From Planococcus sp. MER TA 32b (GTDB lineage Bacteria; Bacillota; Bacilli; Bacillales_A; Planococcaceae), in assembly GCA_023715185.1 (NCBI GenBank), contig JAMCAN010000002.1, positions 186,001 through 250,000 on the forward strand: 64,000 bases of DNA, read 5' to 3'. Below are positions 41,963 through 49,079 of this stretch, in pieces; position 1 is the stretch's first letter, and each line of letters opens with the position of its first letter. Made by a program: the position numbers and the translations under genes. The notes beneath the pieces were generated by a model. The model did not search any database. It worked only from the letters and a program-made list of their open reading frames with translations, and was not told the DNA's origin.

Positions 41963-42286
41963 ATGGAATTCGCGATTGAAGTTTTCCTCATTGTCCTGCC
42001 GATTATTCTCGTGGGAGCGATTTCGCTCTTTGTAATTCTCAGGCTCAAAGGGAAGCAGAAGAGAGGGACGCTCGGCAAGAAAGATACAACAGCTGCCCAG
42101 AGCTTGCTGGACAGCCTCATTCCTTTAGGGATGGTATCCGGCACGGCACTCGGTCTAGTCCTCAGCATGTTCTTTCCGTTTTCACTGGGGACAGGGATCA
42201 CATTCGGCGCTGGGCTAGGATTGCTGGGCGGTTATTTTGCTTATGAATATTCGAGTAAGAACGGTGAGTACTCGTATAAAAGATGA
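41963..42286 (+). CDS. small membrane protein, unknown
   Basis: 107 residues: one N-terminal helix, a basic loop (LKGKQKRGTLGKKD), then two glycine-rich helices (GMVSGTALGLVLSMFFPF, GITFGAGLGLLGGYFAYEY). ATG 41963 has AAAGGAG 7 nt upstream. Not recognised. Confidence 0.72.
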   Translation: MEFAIEVFLIVLPIILVGAISLFVILRLKGKQKRGTLGKKDTTAAQSLLDSLIPLGMVSGTALGLVLSMFFPFSLGTGITFGAGLGLLGGYFAYEYSSKNGEYSYKR

Positions 42287-42290
42287 AGAT

Positions 42291-42337
42291 AAAAAGGGGA
42301 GAAAAAGTGGAATTCCACATTTTCACCCCTTTTTTCT
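42291..42337 (+). terminator. terminator before crtP
   Basis: AAAAAGGGGAGAAAAAGTGG pairs with CCACATTTTCACCCCTTTTT. Confidence 0.88.
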
Positions 42338-42362
42338 ATTACACAAAAACTATACATACTGT

Positions 42363-42388
42363 GTTTCCAAATTAAAAATACAGGGAAT
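42363..42388 (+). promoter_or_regulatory. sigma-B-type promoter of crtP
   Basis: GTTTCC (42363-42368), 14 nt, GGGAAT (42383-42388), 111 nt before the start codon. In Staphylococcus aureus the crt operon is sigma-B dependent, which fits. Confidence 0.6.
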
Positions 42389-42498
42389 AAGAAGGAGTAT
42401 TGCTGCGCTCTGAAGAAAGCTCTCTTAATAAGATTTCTCTCCATACTTCAGCCGGCTGAGCAGAATAAAATTTTAAGGGAATGAAAGGCGGTACATAT

Positions 42499-44004
42499 AT
42501 GAATAATGCTGAAAAATCCGTAATTGTGATTGGGGGAGGGCTCGGCGGTTTATCGGCGGCTATTTCGCTTGCGCAAAAAGGGTACGCGGTTTCCTTATAT
42601 GAGAAAAATGACCATATCGGCGGCAAAGTGAACCGCCTTGAGCAGGATGGTTTCGGCTTCGACCTGGGCCCGTCCATTTTAACGATGCCGCATATTTTCG
42701 ATAAATTATTCCGCGGGAGCGGCAAACGGATGGAAGACTATGTGCAGATGAAGCGGCTCAACCGGGAATGGCGCTCGTTCTTTCCGGATGGCACAGTTTT
42801 GGATCTGTACCGGAATCTGCATATGATGGAGCGGCTCAATCCTGCATTATCCAAAAAGGATATCAAGGAATATTATGAGCTGTTGAAGTATTCACAGCGC
42901 ATCTACAAAACGACGGAACACAGTTATTTGGCGGAAGGCTTCGAGTCGCCGAAAGAAGCGGTCGCACAAAACGGCATCATTGCAACGCTCCGCGGCTTTG
43001 ATCTGACGTCAACGATGTACGAAGGGATTTCCAAACGCATCAGCAATCCGCATCTGCGGGATATGCTGTCCTATTTCGTCAAATACGTCGGCTCTTCCCC
43101 GTACAGCGCGCCGGCTGTGCTCAATATGATGATTTATATGCAGCATGCGCAGGGATGCTGGTATGTGCCGGGCGGAATGCATAAGCTGGCGGAAGGTTTG
43201 ACGAAACTGGCGAAAGAAGAAGGCGTTCGAATTCATACGGGCATGGGCGTTGTCCGGGCCCGCACGAATAAAGACGGGAAAATCGCCGGTGTCGAACTTG
43301 AAGATGGGTCATTCAAGACTGCTGATTATTATGTGTCCAATATGGAAGTGATTCCGTTTTACCGGAAAATGGTGGATGCAGATGAGAAGTTTGTCACCAA
43401 GCTCGAGAAAAAATATGAGCCCGCGAGTTCCGGGCTTGTGTTGCATCTGGGTGTGAAGAAAGCGTATCCGTTCCTGAATCATCATAATTTCTTTTTCTCG
43501 GAAAACTTGAAAGAACAGATGGAGAAAGTGTTCGAGAAGCATGAACTGCCAGATGATCCGACCATTTATCTGGTCAACGTCAATAAAACGGATCCAATGC
43601 AGGCTCCGGAAGGACACGAAAACATCAAAATCCTGCCGCATATTCCATATATTCAAGACAAGCCGTTTACGCCGGAGCAGTATTTGGAATTTGAAGACCG
43701 GGTCATCGACAAGCTGGAGCGCATGGGCTTGAAAGGGCTCCGGGAAAATATCGTGACGCGCGACGTCTGGACGCCGCACGACATTGAACGCGTCTATGGC
43801 TCTGACCGCGGAGCGATTTACGGCACCGTTTCCGATAAAAAACGCAACGGCGGCTTCAAGCATAAAAAGCAAAGTGAGCTTTACGATAACCTTTATTTTG
43901 TAGGGGGCACTGTGAACCCAGGCGGCGGCATGCCGATGGTCACGCTGAGCGGCCAGCAGGTGAGCGACAAGATTGTGAAGCGGGATCAGAAGGGAAAGCG
44001 ATAA
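42499..44004 (+). CDS. crtP: 4,4'-diaponeurosporene oxygenase CrtP (carotenoid)
   Basis: 501-residue FAD enzyme of the phytoene desaturase family. Dinucleotide loop VIVIGGGLGGLSAAISLAQ, then FGFDLGPSILTMPHIF, WRSFFPDGT, YFVKYVGSSPYSAPAVL, and the C-terminal FAD motif FVGGTVNPGGGMPMVTLSGQ. It follows S. aureus CrtP nearly end to end, better than CrtN; CrtP oxidises the terminal methyl of C30 carotenoids toward aldehyde. It stands alone here, so CrtM and CrtN must lie elsewhere. ATG 42499 has AAAGGCGG 7 nt upstream. It lies between two RsbR genes. Confidence 0.92.
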   Translation: MNNAEKSVIVIGGGLGGLSAAISLAQKGYAVSLYEKNDHIGGKVNRLEQDGFGFDLGPSILTMPHIFDKLFRGSGKRMEDYVQMKRLNREWRSFFPDGTVLDLYRNLHMMERLNPALSKKDIKEYYELLKYSQRIYKTTEHSYLAEGFESPKEAVAQNGIIATLRGFDLTSTMYEGISKRISNPHLRDMLSYFVKYVGSSPYSAPAVLNMMIYMQHAQGCWYVPGGMHKLAEGLTKLAKEEGVRIHTGMGVVRARTNKDGKIAGVELEDGSFKTADYYVSNMEVIPFYRKMVDADEKFVTKLEKKYEPASSGLVLHLGVKKAYPFLNHHNFFFSENLKEQMEKVFEKHELPDDPTIYLVNVNKTDPMQAPEGHENIKILPHIPYIQDKPFTPEQYLEFEDRVIDKLERMGLKGLRENIVTRDVWTPHDIERVYGSDRGAIYGTVSDKKRNGGFKHKKQSELYDNLYFVGGTVNPGGGMPMVTLSGQQVSDKIVKRDQKGKR

Positions 44005-44013
44005 TTCAAAAGC

Positions 44014-44055
44014 AAAAACCGCGGTTTTGGATGAGAATCCAAACCGCGGTTTTTT
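44014..44055 (+). terminator. terminator after crtP
   Basis: AAAAACCGCGGTTTTGGA pairs with TCCAAACCGCGGTTTTT; it may serve both strands. Confidence 0.88.
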
Positions 44056-44066
44056 GCATGCTTTTA

Positions 44067-44891
44067 TCAGACTTCCAAGTACTCGCTCAGCGCGTTCTGC
44101 AGCGTGCCAAGCGTTTGGGTATTAGGGTCAAAAGACAAACCGAGATTGACCATTTTCCGTACGACTTCTGCGCGCAAACCGGTAATAACCGTCTGGCAGC
44201 CCATCATAGCCGTACCATCGATGATCTTCATCAGGTGGTGGATGACTTCCGGTTCCATATCGGCAATGCCGGACATGTCCAAAATCAATGTTTCGATATG
44301 GGAGTTTCCGACTTCCGTCAGCACTTTTTCTTCCAGGATTGATGTACGGAATGAATCGACGGAACCGATCAATGGCAGTATCGAAACGGATGCGTTGATT
44401 GGAATGATTGGTACAGAAAGATTCTCTACAAGCTGGCGATGCGCCATGAGCAGTGAATCTTTATACGTAGAATAATTGATGAAAAAGTTATTCAAAAAAG
44501 TATCGACGCGTGTATTCACATCTTTTTCCATAGAGAAGAAATCGAATCCGGTTTTATTGTATGTAGCATCATTGTATTGTTGAAGGAAGGTCCAAAGTGT
44601 ACGGCGGATGGCCTGAACCCATTCCAGTTTGAAAGAGAGTTCAATCGAGTGCGTCGCCCATGCAATGCCTTCCTGCTTGGCGAACATCTTAAGATCTTCT
44701 TCCTCTCCATCAACGATATAGCCGACAACTTTATGTGCATTCGAGACTAAGTCGATATTACCGATTTTCAGGATTTCATTAATCTGGTCTTTGACATTAA
44801 CGGCTTCCTCCAGTAATTTTTCCTCGAATGCTTCCTTGTATTTATCGAAAAAAGCCTTGATTTCTTCTGATTTTTGCAATGCCTCAGCCAT
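44067..44891 (-). CDS. RsbR-type stressosome protein (STAS domain), paralogue 2
   Basis: 274 residues: helical N-terminal sensor domain (about 1-150) and STAS domain (about 165-274: VSILPLIGSVDSFRTSIL, IETLILDMSGIADMEPEVIHHL). By eye alignment with RsbRA, the first phosphosite is Ser 180 and the second is Met 212, the opposite change to paralogue 1. AAAAGGAG precedes the ATG. A consensus sigma-B promoter lies upstream. Confidence 0.88.
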   Translation of the reverse strand: MAEALQKSEEIKAFFDKYKEAFEEKLLEEAVNVKDQINEILKIGNIDLVSNAHKVVGYIVDGEEEDLKMFAKQEGIAWATHSIELSFKLEWVQAIRRTLWTFLQQYNDATYNKTGFDFFSMEKDVNTRVDTFLNNFFINYSTYKDSLLMAHRQLVENLSVPIIPINASVSILPLIGSVDSFRTSILEEKVLTEVGNSHIETLILDMSGIADMEPEVIHHLMKIIDGTAMMGCQTVITGLRAEVVRKMVNLGLSFDPNTQTLGTLQNALSEYLEV

Positions 44892-45000
44892 TCCACTTTC
44901 TCCTTTTATCAGAAAATTTTTATAGATAATTCCATTACCTTTTGTTTAGTATAGCATTAAAAAAATTCGCTTGTGTCTAATAAAATAAACAATATTAACT

Positions 45001-45025
45001 ATACCCCTCTGATTTCGGTTTAAAC
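45001..45025 (-). promoter_or_regulatory. sigma-B promoter of RsbR paralogue 2 (perfect hexamers)
   Basis: On the minus strand GTTTAA (45025-45020), 13 nt, GGGTAT (45006-45001), the full consensus, 110 nt before the start codon. Apart from the two promoters, 44892-45211 shows no gene. Confidence 0.75.
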
Positions 45026-45129
45026 CAAATTTCAGGAAGAAATGTGATTTTATTTTCAAAATAAAAACCATCTTGTCTTAGGCATGGGCTAAACATTTAA
45101 AGGATTAGTAGTTGCGGAACCAGGAATTT

Positions 45130-45158
45130 TAGACAATCCGTTGAAATCGGGTTATGCT
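45130..45158 (+). promoter_or_regulatory. possible sigma-A promoter of the 57-residue protein
   Basis: TAGACA (45130-45135), 17 nt, TATGCT (45153-45158). Confidence 0.4.
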
Positions 45159-45211
45159 TAACGCAATTCACCAGTCACTTTGGTGATGGGGAGAACGGGA
45201 GGATGGTTCAA

Positions 45212-45385
45212 ATGGCATTTTTGGATAAGCTTAATGCAATAAAAGACAAATCGATTGAAAAAGGCAAAGCTCATTGGGAAGAGAATAAGGACGACTATAA
45301 AGAAAAAGCATCGGTCTATAAAGATAAAGCGATGGTCATGAAAGATGACGTCGCAAATAAGATAAAAGAGAAAACAAAGAAATAA
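45212..45385 (+). CDS. small charged helical protein, unknown
   Basis: 57 residues, about half Lys, Asp or Glu, with a repeated KDK/KEK pattern suited to a single amphipathic helix. ATG 45212 has GGGAGG 9 nt upstream; ATG 45203 abuts it. It is next to the stress island and resembles small general stress proteins only in composition. Confidence 0.68.
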   Translation: MAFLDKLNAIKDKSIEKGKAHWEENKDDYKEKASVYKDKAMVMKDDVANKIKEKTKK

Positions 45386-45388
45386 ACA

Positions 45389-45416
45389 GGTGCTGCATTG
45401 TGCAGCGCTTTTTTTG
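45389..45416 (+). terminator. terminator after 57-residue protein
   Basis: GTGCTGCA pairs with TGCAGCGC, then TTTTTTT. Confidence 0.82.
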
Positions 45417-45432
45417 CGGGTAATAAACCTGC

Positions 45433-45873
45433 TTATAACTCGTTGACGTTCTCTTGCCCCTTTACATCAGCCATCATCGCAAGATTATTCAGGAAAAGAA
45501 TGTAAAACGGGTAGGAAACAATACCGAATATCATGAGGAGGCCGGTGACTGGATTAGGGTCGTCGCCGCCATAAGTGAAGGGGAATGCGACAGTGAATGT
45601 ATACACAAAGAGAATGAAATAAGGGAACCATAGAAGAGCTGTGAAATAATTGGGCTTTCGGATACCCAGCCAATTTTCAGTAAGCCGGAAGAGAAGAAGG
45701 GTCCCGGCAATCAGGATTGCAAACAGTATGATGGCGGTCAAAATATTCACGGTGCCAATTTTCCAGCCGGTCAGCCTTGTGATCCTGTATACGTTCAGCA
45801 TCATTTCAAGCGGTATGGCCGCCATCAGCGCATACAATATGCTGACAGCATTTAACTTTAAGAAATAATTCAT
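45433..45873 (-). CDS. membrane protein of unknown function
   Basis: 146 residues with four hydrophobic helices and an acidic loop (TYGGDDPNPVTG). AGGAGG lies 8 nt before the ATG. Not recognised; single gene. Confidence 0.75.
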   Translation of the reverse strand: MNYFLKLNAVSILYALMAAIPLEMMLNVYRITRLTGWKIGTVNILTAIILFAILIAGTLLLFRLTENWLGIRKPNYFTALLWFPYFILFVYTFTVAFPFTYGGDDPNPVTGLLMIFGIVSYPFYILFLNNLAMMADVKGQENVNEL

Positions 45874-45961
45874 TATCCAGTCCTCCTAACACACATCTTA
45901 ATTTATCGACGAAAGTTTTTTAGGAATGTTTCGTCGGCTAGATATTATTATTATGTAAATG

Positions 45962-45992
45962 AAATGGCCGCCTTTTACCAGGCGGCCATTTC
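45962..45992 (-). terminator. terminator after MFS gene
   Basis: AAATGGCCGCCT pairs with AGGCGGCCATTT; T-rich on the minus-strand side. Confidence 0.82.
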
Positions 45993-45996
45993 AGTT

Positions 45997-47196
45997 TCAT
46001 GAAGTTCGGGCAGCCGCGAGCTCTGTCCGTTCTTTCCGTCCATGCAGCAAAAAATAAAGAAGGGAAGCGGCGAGTGCCGTAAATCCGAGTATGGCGTACA
46101 GGTAACTGAAACCTGTCAGCGGAATGATGAATCCGAGAACATAAGGACCGAAACCAAGACCGGCGTCCAAGAAGATAAAGAACGTCGATGTCGCCAGTCC
46201 CATCCGGTGAGGCGGAGTCAGTTTGACCGCGATTGCCTGGGTCGTGGATTGCAGATTGCCGAAACCTAAGCCGATCAAGATGGCGGAAAGCAAGAAGATA
46301 ATGCTGCTGCTGGCGGTGCTTAAAAGCAATAGCCCTGCAGCGAGGAACACAAAAGCAGGAAACATGACAAAATTGGCTCCTTTGATATCCATCAAGCGGC
46401 CGGTAAAGGGGCGGGACAATAAAACCGCAATCGCATAGACTACAAAGAAGAAACTTGCCGTTTCCACAAGTTCGATTTCAATCGCGTAAAAATTGATGAA
46501 CGAAAGAATACTGGAAAAGCATAATGCGGACACCAATGTGATAATCGCGATGGGCAAAGCTTTGGGCTCCAGAAAATCAGCTAACTTGAAGCCTCTTGCC
46601 TGGCCGGTTGCCACCGAGTAATCCACTGGCGGAACTTTTGTGAAGAGAGCAAATGCCAGGCTGACAAGCCCGAACACCACACAAAGAGTGAAAATCATAT
46701 CAAAGCCTGTGTGTTGGCTCATATAAAGGCCGATGAACGGACCGATTGCTGTTGCAAGTGTCGAGCTCATGCTGAAATAGCCGATACCTTCGCCTTTGCG
46801 CGTCATCGGAATAATCTGAGCTACAATCGTACCAGCCGCAGTGCTTGCCATGCCGAGCGTCATCCCGTGGAGAAAGCGGTTGGCCAGTAAAAAGCTGAGA
46901 TTCAAATTCACGAAATAAAGCAGTGTAGTCAATACAAATAAGATAAGACCAATGACTAACGTTTTCTTTCGGCCAATGTTTTCAATCAGCCGACCGATGA
47001 TGATCCGTCCCGTCATGGTGCCGATAATGGCAATGCCGGTTACGAGCCCGGCTTGGCTTGTTGTTGCCCCATATTCCGCCACGGCGTATACCGCAATCGT
47101 CACGATCAATAGGAAAAAAACTAACGTTAAGAAAAAATTGACGGTGGATATAAGGATGAATTCCTTCGTCCAGAGTTTTGGTTTATTTTGATTCAC
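45997..47196 (-). CDS. MFS transporter (drug-efflux type)
   Basis: 399 residues, 12 helices. MFS loop motif GRLIENIGRKKTL between helices 2 and 3 and its later partial copy GRLMDIKGANF. The pattern (LWTKEFILISTVNFFLTLVFF start, NLQSTTQAIAVKLTP) resembles the YwoG/YfmO-like exporters of Bacilli. Substrate unknown. Confidence 0.87.
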   Translation of the reverse strand: MNQNKPKLWTKEFILISTVNFFLTLVFFLLIVTIAVYAVAEYGATTSQAGLVTGIAIIGTMTGRIIIGRLIENIGRKKTLVIGLILFVLTTLLYFVNLNLSFLLANRFLHGMTLGMASTAAGTIVAQIIPMTRKGEGIGYFSMSSTLATAIGPFIGLYMSQHTGFDMIFTLCVVFGLVSLAFALFTKVPPVDYSVATGQARGFKLADFLEPKALPIAIITLVSALCFSSILSFINFYAIEIELVETASFFFVVYAIAVLLSRPFTGRLMDIKGANFVMFPAFVFLAAGLLLLSTASSSIIFLLSAILIGLGFGNLQSTTQAIAVKLTPPHRMGLATSTFFIFLDAGLGFGPYVLGFIIPLTGFSYLYAILGFTALAASLLYFLLHGRKERTELAAARTS

Positions 47197-47401
47197 TTGG
47201 TGTCTCCTTGTCTGCCAGGATAATTTTAAGGGATTTACTGTTCTTCTTCAGTGAATAACTATATCGGAGCAGCCCTGAGAGCACAAGCTTTCGAAAGGCA
47301 AACTGGCACAGGAGGAAATAAAAAACGATGTTTAGCGTTGCTCCCGGATGTCAATAACAACTGTACAGATGTTAATTCAGTTCAAAAAAGGAGTGGTTGT
47401 A

Positions 47402-47737
47402 GTGCGGAGTACAGCAGTAGCCTTGTCGGAAGTCGTGGATTTTGCGGATGAATCGAAACGGAAAGGCTTGGAAGGAACCGTCTATCTTCAGCAAAAAGAA
47501 ACGGGGCAGGACGATACATCCATTGCCGATGAAGATGCAAGCGGCGGAAAAGCCATAGAGAAAATCCGTCTCTTATTGGAGACCACGGACAATTCGATGT
47601 ACTATGAAGACGAGGTTGAGGACATGGATTTCTATAAAGATGCACTGGTACAATTGGAGCGGCTTGAAACTTATTATCCGATTGAACGGTTGTCGGAAGA
47701 GGAGATTAAGAACAAGCTGGAAGAAGAAGAGAAATAA
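47402..47737 (+). CDS. small acidic protein, unknown
   Basis: 111 residues, soluble, rich in Glu and Asp, with a C-terminal helix (EEEIKNKLEEEEK). GTG 47402 is chosen because AAGGAG lies 8 nt upstream; the frame open to 47348 lacks a site. Not recognised. Confidence 0.65.
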   Translation: MRSTAVALSEVVDFADESKRKGLEGTVYLQQKETGQDDTSIADEDASGGKAIEKIRLLLETTDNSMYYEDEVEDMDFYKDALVQLERLETYYPIERLSEEEIKNKLEEEEK

Positions 47738-47738
47738 A

Positions 47739-47777
47739 ACAGGCGCATTCCTCGCGAGGGGGAATGCGCCTGTTTTT
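47739..47777 (+). terminator. terminator after 47402-47737 gene
   Basis: ACAGGCGCATTCC pairs with GGAATGCGCCTGT, then TTTTG. Confidence 0.85.
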
Positions 47778-47880
47778 GGTGTCCAGACTTCAGTGCCCAG
47801 CTGATAAGTGTATTACAGCAAAAACGCTGTATAATATTGGCCAAATAGGCTGCTCCTGCATTGCTTCGCTGCTTCGTCGC

Positions 47881-47914
47881 AAAGAGCGGTCCAAAGTATT
47901 TTGGACCGGCTCTT
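47881..47914 (-). terminator. terminator after yvgN-like gene
   Basis: On the minus strand AAGAGCCGGTCCAAA pairs with TTTGGACCGCTCTT, then TGCG; weak T tract. Confidence 0.6.
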
Positions 47915-47930
47915 CACTTCCGCTTTTTTT

Positions 47931-48773
47931 TTAGAAGTCAAAATTATCCGGATCCGGGCCAACTCGCTTGTCCTGGTTCAATGCGGAAATCCGGTCCATA
48001 TCTTCAATCGATAATTCAAAATCGAAAATCGAAGCGTTCTCTGCGATGCGCTGTTCGTTCGTCGATTTCGGAATCGTAACGACACCATTCTGCAGATCCC
48101 AGCGAAGAATAACCTGGGCAACGGATTTTCCGTACTTCTCACCGATTTCCTTCAGCACCGGCTGGTCCAGCAGCTCACCGGCCATCAACGGTGACCACGC
48201 TTCTAATTGGATTCCCTGTTCCACACAAAAAGCCTGAACTTCTTTTTGGGTAAGGTATGGATGATATTCGATTTGATTGACCATCGGTTTCACGGTCGCT
48301 TCCGCCAGCAAATCTTTCAAGTGGTGCACATGGAAATTGCTGACGCCGATCGCTTTGACGCGGCCTTCTTTATAAAGAGTTTCCATCGCTTTCCACGTTT
48401 CTTTATATTTGCCTTCGACCGGCCAGTGGATTAAGTATAGATCCAAATAGTCCAAGCCCAGGCGTTCAAGGCTCGCTTCGTAGGCTTTGATGGTGGAGTC
48501 GTAGCCCTGATCCGTGTTCCAGACTTTTGATGTAATGAATAAATCTTCCCGCGAAATCCCGGCTTCTTCAATGCCTTCCCGGATTCCCTGGCCAGTGGCT
48601 TCCTCGTTCTGATAGATAGCTGCCGTATCGATGCTGCGGTAGCCATGTTTGATCGCAGTTTTTACCGCGTTGACCAATTCAGGACCTTCCTTGACCCTGA
48701 AAACACCCAGTCCGAACCACGGCATTTCAGCGCCGCCTTGCAGTTGCACGACATCCTGTAAACTTTTTTCCAT
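47931..48773 (-). CDS. yvgN: aldo/keto reductase YvgN-like (methylglyoxal/glyoxal reductase)
   Basis: 280 residues of the AKR5 type. Catalytic residues are in SIDTAAIYQNEEATG (Asp, Tyr), FITSKVWN (Lys) and YLIHWPVE (His). The ends (WFGLGVFRVKEGPELVNAVK, ISALNQDKRVGPDPDNF) follow Bacillus YvgN closely, an NADPH-dependent methylglyoxal/glyoxal reductase. A 21-nt repeat pair lies upstream in the same orientation. Confidence 0.9.
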   Translation of the reverse strand: MEKSLQDVVQLQGGAEMPWFGLGVFRVKEGPELVNAVKTAIKHGYRSIDTAAIYQNEEATGQGIREGIEEAGISREDLFITSKVWNTDQGYDSTIKAYEASLERLGLDYLDLYLIHWPVEGKYKETWKAMETLYKEGRVKAIGVSNFHVHHLKDLLAEATVKPMVNQIEYHPYLTQKEVQAFCVEQGIQLEAWSPLMAGELLDQPVLKEIGEKYGKSVAQVILRWDLQNGVVTIPKSTNEQRIAENASIFDFELSIEDMDRISALNQDKRVGPDPDNFDF

Positions 48774-48910
48774 AATAAAAGAACCTCCTGTTTTGTGAAA
48801 ATGAATCTGATGATGTTAAGCGGTGACTCAAAAAATACGAACGTTTATCCATACCCGAAAATTGGAAGATAAAGCGTCGGAGAGTGGGTTTATTGAAAGA
48901 GTGCAGAGTT

Positions 48911-48943
48911 TTTATCGTCGATTTTTTTAGGTTTATCGTCGAT
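48911..48943 (-). repeat. 2-unit 21-nt repeat (ATCGACGATAAA x2, minus strand)
   Basis: Cores at 48943-48932 and 48922-48911 on the minus strand, 21 nt apart. It lies in the divergent gap 48774-49079, unlike the other arrays, which follow genes. That gap also holds an extended -10 TGGTATAAT (49035-49043) for the helicase gene. Confidence 0.85.
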
Positions 48944-49079
48944 TCCGTCAAATCAGCCGATGAAATAGAAAAGCAGAAGTTGCCACACTAAAGATTTCGA
49001 CTTTTATTTTCATGTGAAAGCATCCGCAGATAGATGGTATAATTACAGGATATGTTGAGATTTCAGAACAGGTGATCAA

